From: Roseiarcus sp963709185
Lineage (GTDB): Bacteria > Pseudomonadota > Alphaproteobacteria > Rhizobiales > Beijerinckiaceae
Reading direction: 5' to 3'
DNA: 64,000 nt
NCBI GenBank assembly: GCA_963709185.1
Contig: CAVPVQ010000027.1
Coordinates: 1-64,000 of the forward strand
The notes beneath the pieces are model-generated. The model did no database searches. It saw only the letters and a program-made list of their open reading frames with translations, and was not told the origin of the DNA. The translations under genes were made by a program, and so were the position numbers. Positions 51,926 through 61,786 of this stretch are shown piece by piece. How positions within the stretch are numbered: the first letter of the stretch is position 1; every line of letters starts with the position of its first letter.

Positions 51926-52317
51926 TCGTCGTCGACAGCTCCGTCTGGATCGCGCGATTTCGCGGGGCGGTCAACGTCGCCGCCAGGAAATTGCAAATCC
52001 TTGAAGAGGGAGACACCGATGAAATCCTGATCGGCGATATCGTCATGGTCGAGGTGTTGCAGGGCGCCCGCAATGAGGCTCACGCGGCCTTCATCGAACA
52101 ACGGCTGAGGACGTTTCACGTCGCGGCCGTCCTTGACGCCGAGCTTGCGGTCATCGTCGCGCGCAACTTTCGATTCCTGCGTGGGCGCGGGGTCACCATT
52201 CGCAAGACCGCCGATCTGATTATCGCGACGTTTTGTATCGAACGCGGCCATACGTTGTTGCACGACGACCGCGATTTCCACGCCGTCGCGCAGCATTTAC
52301 CGCTGACGGTCCTCTGA
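51922..52317 (+). CDS. vapC: VapC-type PIN ribonuclease toxin
   Basis: A 131-residue PIN domain with VVDSSVWIARFRG (first Asp), MVEVLQGA (Glu), IRKTADLIIATFCIE (Asp) and LLHDDRDFHAVAQ (Asp pair). It starts with GTG at 51922, overlapping vapB by four bases. This pair is of the ribbon-helix-helix type, unlike the AbrB-type pair at 33.4-34.0 kb. Confidence 0.93.
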   Translation: MIVVDSSVWIARFRGAVNVAARKLQILEEGDTDEILIGDIVMVEVLQGARNEAHAAFIEQRLRTFHVAAVLDAELAVIVARNFRFLRGRGVTIRKTADLIIATFCIERGHTLLHDDRDFHAVAQHLPLTVL

Positions 52318-52344
52318 TTGGGCGGGGCGCCCCGCCGCCCCTCC

Positions 52345-54199
52345 CTATTTCAGGCCAGCCGGAATCTCGCGCACCGCGCCGCGCGCCGCGCTGGTGGTCA
52401 GCGCGGCATAGGCGCGCAGCGCGGTGGTGATCTGGCGCGGGCGGGTCTTTTCCGGCCGCCACGCGGCGGCGCCCTTGTGCTGCATGGCGGCGCGCCGGTG
52501 CGCCAGCGTCTCGTCCGAGACCAGCAGCTTGACGGTGCGGGCGGGAATGTCGATCTCGATCCGATCGCCCGCCTCGACGAGGCCGATCGCTCCGCCCTCG
52601 GCGGCTTCCGGCGAGACATGGCCGATCGACAGGCCCGAAGTGCCGCCGGAAAACCGCCCGTCGGTGATCAGCGCGCAGGCCTTTCCGAGGCCCTTCGATT
52701 TGAGGTAGCTGGTGGGATAGAGCATTTCCTGCATGCCCGGCCCGCCGCGCGGCCCCTCGTAGCGGATCACCACGACATCGCCGGCGACGACCTTGCCGCC
52801 GAGAATGCCGCTCACCGCATCCTCCTGGCTCTCGAAAATCTTCACCGGGCCGGTGAATTTCAGGATGAGCCGCATCGACGCCGGCGGTCTTCACGATGCA
52901 GCCGTCCTCGGCGAGGTTGCCGTAAAGCACCGCGAGCCCGCCGTCCTTCGAGAAGGCATGCTCCATGTCGCGGATGACGCCGCCGGCGCGATCCTCATCG
53001 GGCTCCACGTAGCGCGCCGCCTGGCTGAACGCGATCTGGGTCGGCACGCCGCCGGGCGCGGCGAGGAAGAATTCGCGCACCGAGGCGCCGGCCCCGCGCT
53101 TGATGTCGTTGCGCTCCAGCGCCGCGCCGAGGCTCTCGGCATGGACCATCGGCGTATCGCGGTTGAGCAGGCCGGCGCGGTCGAGCTCGCCGAGGATGCC
53201 CATGATGCCGCCGGCGCGATGCACATCCTCGACATGGACGTCGGGCACTGACGGGGCGACCTTGCACAGGACGGGCACGCGGCGCGACAGGCGATCGATG
53301 TCGGTCATCGTGAAATCGACGCCGCCCTCGTAAGCGGCGGCGAGCAGGTGGAGCACGGTGTTGGTCGAGCCGCCCATCGAAATGTCGAGCGTCATCGCGT
53401 TTTCGAACGCGGCGAAACTGGCGATCGAGCGCGGCAGCACGCTGCCGTCGTCCTGCTCGTACCAGCGCCGCGCGAGATCGACCACGAGATGGCCCGCCTC
53501 GACGAACAGCCGCTTGCGGTCGGCGTGGGTCGCCACGATCGTGCCGTTGCCGGGCAGCGACAGGCCGAGCGCCTCGGTCAGGCAGTTCATCGAATTGGCG
53601 GTGAACATGCCCGAGCAGGAGCCGCAGGTCGGGCAGGCCGAGCGCTCCATCACCGCGACGTCGGCGTCGGAGACCGCCTCATCGGCGGCCGCCACCATCG
53701 CGTCGATCAGGTCGACCTTCCTGATCTTGCCGGCCACCGTCACCTTGCCGGCCTCCATCGGGCCGCCCGAGACGAACACCGCCGGGATGTTGAGGCGCAG
53801 CGCCGCCATCAGCATGCCCGGGGTGATCTTGTCGCAATTGGAGATGCACACCAGCGCGTCGGCGCAATGAGCGTTGGCCATATATTCGACGCTGTCGGCG
53901 ATGATCTCGCGGCTGGGCAGCGAATAGAGCATGCCGTCATGGCCCATCGCGATGCCGTCGTCGACCGCGATCGTATTGAATTCCTTGGCGACGCCGCCAG
54001 CCTTCTCGACCTCGCGCGCCACCAGTTGGCCGAGGTCCTTCAGATGGACATGGCCCGGCACAAACTGGGTGAACGAATTGGCGATCGCGATGATCGGCTT
54101 GCCGAAATCGCCGTCCTTCATGCCAGTGGCGCGCCACAGGCCGCGGGCGCCGGCCATGTTGCGGCCGTGGGTGGAGGTGCGGGAGCGATAGGCGGGCAT
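52345..54199 (-). pseudogene. ilvD: Dihydroxy-acid dehydratase IlvD, single frameshift
   Basis: A full-length IlvD split by one base. The N-terminal 440 residues have MPAYRSRTSTHGRNMAGARG, the iron-sulfur ligands in SNCDKITPGM and ACPTCGSCSGMFTANSMN, and DISMGGSTNT. After KTAGVDA near 52872 the continuation LILKFTGPVKIFESQEDAV is in another frame, through CALITDGRFSGGTSGLSIGH to the stop at 52345. Removing one G at GATGCGGCTC restores an exact-length protein. The enzyme makes branched-chain keto acids. Everything else is conserved, so a base-call error is likely. Confidence 0.92.
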
Positions 54200-54390
54200 G
54201 GGCGTGGACCTTGGTCAAGCGCACGCAAGGCGCGCGAAAGAGGTCTTTTCGCAAAAATGGGCTGAGGGGGCAACCGGGTAGCGGTCACCGGATCGTGACG
54301 CTGCCTCACATGATCGAACTCGCCGGCCGATATCAAGGGGCTGCCGGGCGGTTCGTCTCAATCAGGCGCGCCTCGGCTCAAGCGCAAGAA

Positions 54391-55152
54391 CTATGTGGGG
54401 GTCGTCCCGGCTGCTGTCGACGGCGGCGCATTCTTCTTTCGCCACTGATCGAGAGTAGAGGCGGCGTTACCCCTTTCGATAAAGTCCTCGCCCTCCTTTA
54501 TGGCCTCCAGCACGGGGACCGCCCGTTCGGGCGCGATCGGCAGACAGCACGCCGCCGCATCATTTCGCACGCAGATATTCGCATGATCCAGCAATGGGAG
54601 TAGGGCAGCGCGCGCGTCGCGCGACTGCAACTCATCCGCGATGCTACCCATTTCCGTCATCAGGCGGTTGGCAGTCTCGACGTCCCAAGCCTCTTGGCCA
54701 TTGTTCATAAAATGCGTCGCGTAGCGGCGAATTCCTGCGTCTTCAAAGCGCGCCGCCAGTTGTTGCACGGACATTTCTTTTGGGGTCGGCCGCTTTGGCG
54801 GCAATCGCTTGGCCCTCGCGCAGAGCGCAACCATATCCCGCGTTCGCATGTTCGCGCGGACGGACGACAGCGCCGCGAGCGCCCATTCCTCATCGACGAG
54901 CAGGAACTGCAAGCCTGCAAACACGCGAACGGCTTCGTTTTCGTGGTCGCACAAAGAGCGAACCTTCTCTATCGGCTTGCGCGCCCGAAGTTCCGCGCCA
55001 ACCGCCACGACATCCGCAACCAAGGCAGCGCGTTTCGGATTCTGCGCGGCGCCGCTCTCGGCGGCGAGCGCCGAAGGCATCGACTCGCCCAAACGGATGA
55101 ACTCCTCCACGAGCGCGTCGTCGCTCATGGCGGCTAGATCGGCGGCGTTCAT
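54391..55152 (-). CDS. DUF2019 immunity-like protein (two domains)
   Basis: A 253-residue helical protein made of two DUF2019/HEAT-like halves. The second (about residues 140-240) is clear: MSVQQLAARFEDAGI, then NRLMTEMGSIADELQSRDAR and LLPLLDHANICVRNDAAACC. The first is a weaker version starting LAAMSDDALVEEFIRLGES. DUF2019 proteins occur beside polymorphic nuclease toxins and are thought to be their immunity proteins. The start overlaps the toxin's stop (ATGA), so the pair is one operon. Confidence 0.82.
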   Translation of the reverse strand: MNAADLAAMSDDALVEEFIRLGESMPSALAAESGAAQNPKRAALVADVVAVGAELRARKPIEKVRSLCDHENEAVRVFAGLQFLLVDEEWALAALSSVRANMRTRDMVALCARAKRLPPKRPTPKEMSVQQLAARFEDAGIRRYATHFMNNGQEAWDVETANRLMTEMGSIADELQSRDARAALLPLLDHANICVRNDAAACCLPIAPERAVPVLEAIKEGEDFIERGNAASTLDQWRKKNAPPSTAAGTTPT

Positions 55153-56156
55153 TTCAATATTCCTGTAGTGCGCAGTTGACCGAGCCCGATGGCGCGCTGC
55201 TCGTCCCAATCGAGCTGATTGATTTGCTCGCGTTGTGTGGGGCCAGAGGGGTTCGGTCTCGAATTATAGTAGCTGGTTATCTGCTCGTGCTTCAGCCTTG
55301 GGACCCAGACAAGATTGCTGGCGTCATCGATCATGGCTTGGCCGAATTTCTCCAATTCCTTTTTTTCGATATTGGCCTTATTTTGCTCAACGATATGATG
55401 CTGCTCTTAGCCGAGTACATTGTCGCTCGGCGGCTGCTGGAGTTCCTCGAGCGTCTTGGGCGGATCAAGATTCGCGTTCCATTGCGCGGCGAGCCGTTCG
55501 TCCTCCCCCTCGTTGAGCGGATTGGCTCGCAAAACTTCAAAGAACACGATCGCAGCGTCGGCGATTGGTCCAAGCGCCGCGACGCCGACTGGCGGCGGTC
55601 TCTCTTTGATCACCGACACCAGATTGCGAAGAGCCGCATTCACGATTGGCGGCGGCCATCCCCGTCGCGCCTCCGATGTCTTCGGTTCCTCGCGAACGGT
55701 CGCAAATTGCCCAGGATTCGGAGCCGCTCCCGTCCGTGGGCGTTTGCTGGGGTCCCAATTGGCCTTGAGAAGGCTGCTCTGAAAAAGAGTGACGGCAAGC
55801 GCCCATGCATCGTCTGGCGACTGATGGCCCTTTTCGACGGGTGGCGGATCGGGAAATCTCAGGAGCAGCGCGGCGATCCCGGCCAAGCTGATATCGCCTC
55901 TGTCGAGCGCGGCGGCAACTCCCGCCAACCCGCGCCGCTTGGCCGCGCAATCGATTGGCAAGCCATAACAGGTGGACAAGTCGTGGTTGAGTTCTCCCTC
56001 TGGCCGAACCCCCCAAGTCGTCGTCCCGGCGGTATTTCTTCTCGTGCTCAAAAGAGCGATCGGACCGACAAAGAACCCGTCGCGGTCGCACATCACGCCA
56101 CCCATCTTCAACCGAAACATTGTCGTGCGAGACCAATCCTGCATCTTGCGCCTCAC
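55149..56156 (-). pseudogene. HHIVEQ-type nuclease toxin interrupted by one stop codon
   Basis: One frame runs from 56156 to 55149 with a single TAA at 55407-55409. Before it lies an N-terminal region of 249 residues ending TLEELQQPPSDNVLG. Directly after it come EQHHIVEQNKANIEKK and SNLVWVPRLKHEQITSYYNS, an HNH/endonuclease VII-like toxin core whose HH is the metal-binding/catalytic motif. A tyrosine codon (TAT/TAC) is expected at the TAA position, by memory of the usual GYxxHHIVEQ spacing. No secretion signal or delivery domain is visible, so it may be an orphan toxin module. The immunity-like gene follows intact. Confidence 0.78.
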
Positions 56157-56369
56157 TCCAGAGCCCGCTTCTCGTTCTGCAAATCAGAACATAAAGAGAA
56201 CAAATTCGCAAGCAATTGTCTGCTCGGCGCCCGTCTATTTCGCCGTCTCACTCAAGGCATTTGTAGTTCCTACGGCGCCACGATCCATGATGGGCGCATC
56301 TTGGGCAATGGGAGGGCGCCATCAGCCGCCATCACACAATCAGAGTCTTGCCAGACCCTGCGGCGAACG

Positions 56370-57317
56370 TCAGTGCCGATCGAACAATCGACCTATCCCC
56401 GCCGCCTCCAGCTCCCTCAGCCTCTCCCCAAACCCCGTCCGGCACACAAACCCCAACACCCGCTCCGCCTTGCTGGAATCGTAGACCCGGTCGATCGAAT
56501 CGAACATCGTCCAGCCGAGCCGCGCATAGATTTCGCGGTAGCGCGGGAACAGCCGCGCCACCACCGCGGGGGCGTCGGCGAGCAGTTGCGGGCAATCGTC
56601 GCGCGAAAACGGCGTTTTCGCGCAGATGATGAACGTGTCGAAGCCGAGTCGCGGAGCCTGCTCAAGCGCGGCCACATGCGCTTCGGCGATGTCCTCGACC
56701 GTGGCGCGGCGAAACAGCAGTTCGTTGGCCTTGGCGTTGTCGGCGCCCTGGGCCATCGCATGGGCCATGTCGTCCTCTTCGGGAAAGAACCGCGCGGTGC
56801 GCAACACCAGCGCCGGCAAGCCGTGCATCTGGTGGAACAGCCGCGCCAGATGCTCGGCCGACAGTTTGGTGACGCCATAGATGTTGCGCGGCAGCAGCGG
56901 CGCCAGGGTCTCGTCGATCCATGCGGCGCGCGCCGCCCCGCCGGCCCGCCCGGCGCGGATTTCGCTCGAAATCATCAGCGAGGTCGTCGATGTCAGGACG
57001 AAGCGGTCGACCAGCGAGCCCGGCGCGACCGCCTCCTCAAGCAGGTTCAGCGTCCCCTGAACGTTGACCGCGACGAAATCCGCGCGCGCATGCGTTTCCA
57101 CCTGCGGCTTGTGCAGCGCCCCGGCGTGGATCACAGCCTCGACGCCGAAGTCGCGCATCGCGCGGGCGACTAGCGCGCGGTCTTCGATCGAGCCGACGAG
57201 GCGCGTCGTCGCCGAGGGAACGGGATCGAGCCCGATCACCTCATGGCCATCGCGGGCCAGCCGCGGCGCCAGCGCCTGGCCGAGCCAGCCGGAAGAGCCT
57301 GTCAGGAGGATGCGCAT
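56370..57317 (-). CDS. NAD-dependent epimerase/dehydratase family protein
   Basis: A 315-residue extended SDR. It has the N-terminal MRILLTGSSGWLGQALAPRLA cofactor motif, the VIHAGALHKPQVE strand, a Thr/Ser pair in VLTSTTSLM and the catalytic YGVTKLSAE (YxxxK). The substrate is probably a nucleotide sugar, but no sugar-pathway genes are adjacent. The ATG at 57317 was chosen over one at 57335 as it starts the conserved strand directly. Confidence 0.88.
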   Translation of the reverse strand: MRILLTGSSGWLGQALAPRLARDGHEVIGLDPVPSATTRLVGSIEDRALVARAMRDFGVEAVIHAGALHKPQVETHARADFVAVNVQGTLNLLEEAVAPGSLVDRFVLTSTTSLMISSEIRAGRAGGAARAAWIDETLAPLLPRNIYGVTKLSAEHLARLFHQMHGLPALVLRTARFFPEEDDMAHAMAQGADNAKANELLFRRATVEDIAEAHVAALEQAPRLGFDTFIICAKTPFSRDDCPQLLADAPAVVARLFPRYREIYARLGWTMFDSIDRVYDSSKAERVLGFVCRTGFGERLRELEAAGIGRLFDRH

Positions 57318-57469
57318 GGGGACGCCTTTCCGCACCGATCAAAGAAATTCGAAGCCTGGCGATCGAGAAGTCGCCCCCTATTCCCTTCCCCCTTGTGAGG
57401 GAGGGTCAGGGAGGGGGCCGCGCTGTCCTCGAAGTCGCCGTCCTGCGCGCGCGGCCTCAGTTCACCCCG

Positions 57470-57590
57470 TTTCAACCGAATGGTCTCCAGCACGCCGTCG
57501 ATATTGTAGAAAATCTCGTCGTTGGTGAATCGCCGTATGCTGTAGCCCCGCGCGCGCAACGCGGCGGAGCGCGACGCGTCGCGGGCTCCA
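57470..57590 (-). pseudogene. Remnant of a DUF559 protein
   Basis: About 40 codons encode DASRSAALRARGYSIRRFTN followed by DEIFYNIDGVLETI, the C-terminal end of a DUF559 (Vsr-like endonuclease fold) protein. Nothing upstream matches the N-terminal part, and the reading frame runs on into a CCTCACAAGGGGGAAGG-type dispersed repeat (57385-57425). It is a 3' fragment only. Confidence 0.7.
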
Positions 57591-57598
57591 CCCCCCGC

Positions 57599-58369
57599 TC
57601 AAACCGACTTGACCTCCCCCCCGTCCATGCGCAGCGTCGAGCCGGTCATCCAGCGGGCGCCGGGCGAGACGAGGAAGGCCATCAGTTCGGCGATTTCCTC
57701 GGGCTCGCCGTAGCGCGCGATGCCGGCCTCCCCAGGGAAGTTGGCGGTGGCTTCCTCCACGGTCATGTCGTGCAGGGGCGCCCAGTGCTGGAGGTAGGAG
57801 CGGCGGCGGCCGGTCATCACCGGGCCGGGCAGCACGCTGTTGACCTGCACGCCGTCGGCGATGCCGCGATCGGAAAACGCCTTGGCCAGCGCGACGATCG
57901 CCGCGTTGATCGTGCCGACGGCGGCATAGGGCGCTTTCGGAAACAGCGCCGAATTGCCGGACATCAGCACGACCGACCCCCTGGCCTCTTTCAGCGCCGG
58001 CCAGGCGGCGATGGTCAGCCGGCGGGCGCCGTGCAGCTTCAGCGCAAGGCCGGAATCCCATTGCGCGTCGGTCATCTCGAACAGGTCGATCTGCGGCACC
58101 GCGCCGGCGATGTTCAGCAGCGCGTCGATGCGTCCGAACGCGGCCAGCGCCTGGTCCGCCACGCGCTGCGCGGCGGCCGGCTCGGACAGGTCGGCGCCGA
58201 TGACCAGCGCCTCGGCGCCCGCGGCTTTCACCGCTTGGGCGGTCTCATCAAGCTTGGCCTGGCTGCGCGCGACGAGGACCAGCGCCGAGAAATCGCGCGC
58301 GAGGCGGATGGCGGTGGCTTGGCCGATGCCCTGGCTGGCCCCGGTGACGAAGGCGACGGATTTGGGCAT
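57599..58369 (-). CDS. SDR family oxidoreductase lacking the catalytic Lys
   Basis: A 256-residue short-chain dehydrogenase-like protein with VAFVTGASQGIGQATAIRLA and NIAGAVPQ. The active-site region reads LMSGNSALFPKAPYAAVGTINAA: Ser and Tyr are in place, but the Lys of YxxxK is replaced by Gly. The C-terminus (WMTGSTLRMDGGEVKSV) is normal. Either it uses another residue or it is catalytically altered. Substrate unknown. Confidence 0.85.
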   Translation of the reverse strand: MPKSVAFVTGASQGIGQATAIRLARDFSALVLVARSQAKLDETAQAVKAAGAEALVIGADLSEPAAAQRVADQALAAFGRIDALLNIAGAVPQIDLFEMTDAQWDSGLALKLHGARRLTIAAWPALKEARGSVVLMSGNSALFPKAPYAAVGTINAAIVALAKAFSDRGIADGVQVNSVLPGPVMTGRRRSYLQHWAPLHDMTVEEATANFPGEAGIARYGEPEEIAELMAFLVSPGARWMTGSTLRMDGGEVKSV

Positions 58370-58469
58370 TCGAGGTCTCCGTGAATTGAAGCGCGCGCGC
58401 CAGCCGCCGCTAGCGACCCTGCCGCGGATTTTCCCGCGCAATGGGTCGAAAGGGGGGCGGCCGCCGGCG

Positions 58470-58855
58470 CTAGAGCTGGGCTGCGATCGCCGCCTTGTCT
58501 ATCACCGACCACACGGTCTCGATCCGGCCGTCGCGAAATTCATAGAACACGTTTTCGTCAAACGAGACGCGCTTGACGTTGACCGGCAAGCCGAACAGCA
58601 TGCCGCGTGGCGCGCAGTCGAAGCTCAGGGGCTGGCGACGCAGGGCGGCTCGCAAACCAGCAGGCGGATGTCGAAGCGGAGGTCGGGAATGGCGCGAAAA
58701 TCGCCCTCCAGCATCGCGCGGTATCCTGGCAAGCCGACGCGCGCGCCGTTGTCGCGAACGTCGTCGCCGACGAACCGCCCGAGATTCGGCCAGTCCTGCC
58801 TGTTCAGGCAGGCGATACAGGCGCGGTAGATCGCGGAAAGCTCGGCGTTGGTCAT
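58470..58855 (-). pseudogene. SnoaL/NTF2-like protein with frameshift
   Basis: The start MTNAELSAIYRACIACLNRQ is at 58855, and the SnoaL-like fold runs through LPGYRAMLEGDFRAIPDLRFDI to LLVCEPPCVAS near 58628. The continuation LSFDCAPRGMLFGLP...DGRIETVWSVIDK is in another frame to the stop at 58470. One missing base in CCAGCC-CCTGAG accounts for the break. Intact it would be a 128-residue ester cyclase-like protein of unknown substrate. Confidence 0.82.
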
Positions 58856-58980
58856 GGAGCGGCGCCCGTATTGGTCGCCCTGCCTATCAGGCGGCGGGGA
58901 CCGCGGCGATTCCCCCGGCGTCCGCTGGCCGGCGGGGCCGCTCTGCCGATATAGTGCCGCCGCCAGAGACGGAGGACGAG

Positions 58981-59979
58981 ATGGACGACCTCGCATACGG
59001 CCAGCGCAACAAGCGCGGCGACTGGGCGCCAGCGGCGCGCATCGAAATTGCGCCGCTGTTCGCTTCGCCGCTCAATCCGCTACGGCTGCTCAAATGGCTG
59101 CCGTCCTATTTCCTGCCGTGGAATCTGCTGTTCGCCGCCTCCGCCGTTGTTTACTGGCAAGCCGTTGTGCCGCCGGTGGAGACGCTCCGGACGCTGAGCC
59201 TCAGTTGGGCGCTGTGGCTGTTCGCGGTCAATTGCGTGGCGACGCTGCTGTTCTACAGCGCATTCGAACTGCGGCTTTACCGCCAGCGCGCGCAGAGCCA
59301 GCGCTTCAAATACAACGGCAAATTTCCCGCCGACCACCCCAACGGCGCATTCTGGTTCAAGAGTCAGAATCTGGAAGGGATCATCCGCACCTTCACCTCG
59401 GCGCTGCCGATCTGGACGGCGATCGAAGTGGGCCTGCTATGGGCCTACGCCAATGGCGTCGGGCATTGGGTCGATTTTTCCGACCACCCGGTCTGGCTGT
59501 TCGCGCTGGCGCTGGTCGCGCCGATCTATCACGAGACGCATTTCTTTCTCATTCACCGGCTGATCCATTGGCCCCCGCTCTATCGCCGGGTGCATTCGGT
59601 CCACCACAATTCGGTCAATCCCTCGCCGTGGTCGTCGCTGTCGATGCATCCGGTCGAGCATCTCCTCTATTTCTCGTCGGCGCTGCTGCATCTGCTGATC
59701 CCGTCTAATCCGCTGCTGGCGATCTATCAGCTCCACTATTCCGGCTTCGGCGCCGTCGTCGGCCATATCGGCTTCGACAAGATCGAAGTGGGCGACGCGA
59801 CCGCCTTCGACAGCCACGCCTACGCGCATTACCTCCACCACAAATATTTCGAGGTGAACTATGGCGACGGGCTGGTGCCGCTCGATAAACTGTTCGGCAC
59901 CTGGCATGACGGAACGCCGGAGGCCGAGGCGTTGATGAACGCCAGATTCGAGCAACGCCGCGCCCGCGCCAACGCCTGA
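58981..59979 (+). CDS. Fatty acid hydroxylase/sterol desaturase family protein
   Basis: A 332-residue membrane protein with four to five segments and the di-iron histidine boxes HRLIH, HSVHHNS and HAYAHYLHHKYFE. It inserts a hydroxyl or double bond into a lipid such as a hydroxylated fatty acid or carotenoid. The ATG at 58981 has GGACGAG upstream. It is divergent from the SnoaL-like gene. The substrate cannot be told from sequence. Confidence 0.92.
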   Translation: MDDLAYGQRNKRGDWAPAARIEIAPLFASPLNPLRLLKWLPSYFLPWNLLFAASAVVYWQAVVPPVETLRTLSLSWALWLFAVNCVATLLFYSAFELRLYRQRAQSQRFKYNGKFPADHPNGAFWFKSQNLEGIIRTFTSALPIWTAIEVGLLWAYANGVGHWVDFSDHPVWLFALALVAPIYHETHFFLIHRLIHWPPLYRRVHSVHHNSVNPSPWSSLSMHPVEHLLYFSSALLHLLIPSNPLLAIYQLHYSGFGAVVGHIGFDKIEVGDATAFDSHAYAHYLHHKYFEVNYGDGLVPLDKLFGTWHDGTPEAEALMNARFEQRRARANA

Positions 59980-60094
59980 CGACAACATCCGCCCGCCGAC
60001 GAGATTTTCCGCGCCGACGGCCTGTGCGCCGACGAGGCGCCACTACTGGCTGACGGCCTGGTGCGTATCGAACTTGCGTGAGGACGGAGCCGCG

Positions 60095-61786
60095 CTAATT
60101 CCCGCAGGCGAAGCTCCCGGCCTGCTTGACGTCGTCCCCGTTGTAATGCGGCCATTGCGGCCACTCGCAGAGCGGGCGGGCGCGAAGGACGGGAAACGCC
60201 GGCTCAACGCTTTGCTCGACCAGCGTCAGTCCCTCAGGCGCCGCGCCGCGTTCGACCCAATCCGAAAGCGCGCCGAGCATGTCGACATTCGCCGGCGCGC
60301 CGCTGCCGACGTGATCGACGCCGGGGATCGTGTAGAGCCGCGCGAAGTCGCGAACCTTGTCCTTGCCGAGCCGCGCCTCGACCGATTCGAAATAGCCGAT
60401 GCCCGCATAGGGGCTCTGCGCATAGTCCGACATATGCTCGAGCATGATGAGCTTGCCGCCATGGGCGGCGAAGGCCGAAAGATCGGGATTGGTCGAATCC
60501 ATCAAGGCCGACACTTCGCGGACGCGATCGGCGTGGTCTTCCGGTCTGTAGCGGGTCACGTCGAGATCGGGATCGCGCGCAAAGACGTAGCGCATGCCGC
60601 CGCTACCGAACACCCAGGCGATGCCGTTGTCGCGCTTGGGCGGCAGAGTTGGCGGGCTGGCGCCGAGCCACCAGGCGCTCCAACCGCCAGTCGGCCCGGA
60701 AGCGGCGATGGCTTCCCCGGTCACGCCCCAGCCTGGATATTCGGTGACCCCGTTGGCGAGCGGAAACGAGAACTTATAGGGCGCGTGCAAGGTGTTGACG
60801 GCGTCGACCTGCGCCTGGGCAAGGCACGCGTCGCCGCTCTGTCCGGCCGCGCAGAGCAGCCGCGCGGGATCGAATTTGGCGCGGCACCCCGCCGCGTCCT
60901 CGACGATGCCGTCCACCGCGCCGCACGCCGCCAGCACCGCATCGGCGACGAGCTTGACCTGCGCCGGACGCAGCCAACCCTCGCCCATGATGGCGAGGCC
61001 GTCACGGGTTCCCGCGTGCTGCAATCCGGTCCAATTGATCACCGGCACGCGCGCGAAGATTCCATCGAAGGCGTCGGGATAGCGCTGCGCCATGGTCAGC
61101 GCCTCTCGCCCGCCCTCGGAACTGCCGAAGAAATACATCTTCCGCGGCCCCTCGCCATAGGCGCGCCGCATGAGCGCTACTGCGACGTCGCGCACCTTCA
61201 TGTAGGACTGGTGGCTGAAGTTGAGGAAGGCCTCGTCGTTGAGCGCGAAGACCTGCGGCGGCTGGTCAGGCGCCGCCTGATGGCCGGAATCGGTCCCGGC
61301 CGTGACATAGCCTTGCGCAAGCGGCGAGGGTCGATCGAAACGCGCGGCGGGGACGAGGCCGAGCCCCGAGATCAGCACGCCGTTGAATCCGCCGCCGCCA
61401 TATTGCAGCGAGCGCCCGTTCCACTGCGCCGGCAGGTTGACTTCGAACCGGATCGGCGGCGCTTTGGAATCGCGCGGCCCGATATGGCCAAGCACCTTGC
61501 AAAAAGCCGGTGACGGGGGCGTGATTCGCGAGGCGGGCGTCGGCCCGTGCTCGGCGATGACCAGCGGCGATGCGGGGAGAAACGTCGCGGAATCGATGTC
61601 GGCCGGCGCGCTCGGCAGGCCAATCGCCTCGCTCGGAATCGGCGCCGTCAGCGCCGCGCAGGTCTCGGGGGAAAGGGTGAGCGTCGAGCCCTGCGCGACG
61701 TCCGGTGCGGCGGCGAGAGCCAGGATCAACCCGCCAGCCCGCCACGCCGCGCCTGTTGCGCGGCAAAGAAAAATCGCGTTTCCCAC
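60095..61786 (-). CDS. Tannase/feruloyl esterase family protein
   Basis: A 563-residue exported alpha/beta hydrolase (signal peptide about 1-32). The nucleophile elbow is FFGSSEGGREAL (GxSxG). The calcium-site and CS-D-HC-like region includes GGKLIMLEHMSD and the histidine in TIPGVDHVGSG. Paired cysteines are present (CGAVDGIVEDAAGC). The family hydrolyses gallate or ferulate esters and MHET-like compounds, here probably plant-derived phenolic esters. Confidence 0.9.
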   Translation of the reverse strand: MGNAIFLCRATGAAWRAGGLILALAAAPDVAQGSTLTLSPETCAALTAPIPSEAIGLPSAPADIDSATFLPASPLVIAEHGPTPASRITPPSPAFCKVLGHIGPRDSKAPPIRFEVNLPAQWNGRSLQYGGGGFNGVLISGLGLVPAARFDRPSPLAQGYVTAGTDSGHQAAPDQPPQVFALNDEAFLNFSHQSYMKVRDVAVALMRRAYGEGPRKMYFFGSSEGGREALTMAQRYPDAFDGIFARVPVINWTGLQHAGTRDGLAIMGEGWLRPAQVKLVADAVLAACGAVDGIVEDAAGCRAKFDPARLLCAAGQSGDACLAQAQVDAVNTLHAPYKFSFPLANGVTEYPGWGVTGEAIAASGPTGGWSAWWLGASPPTLPPKRDNGIAWVFGSGGMRYVFARDPDLDVTRYRPEDHADRVREVSALMDSTNPDLSAFAAHGGKLIMLEHMSDYAQSPYAGIGYFESVEARLGKDKVRDFARLYTIPGVDHVGSGAPANVDMLGALSDWVERGAAPEGLTLVEQSVEPAFPVLRARPLCEWPQWPHYNGDDVKQAGSFACGN

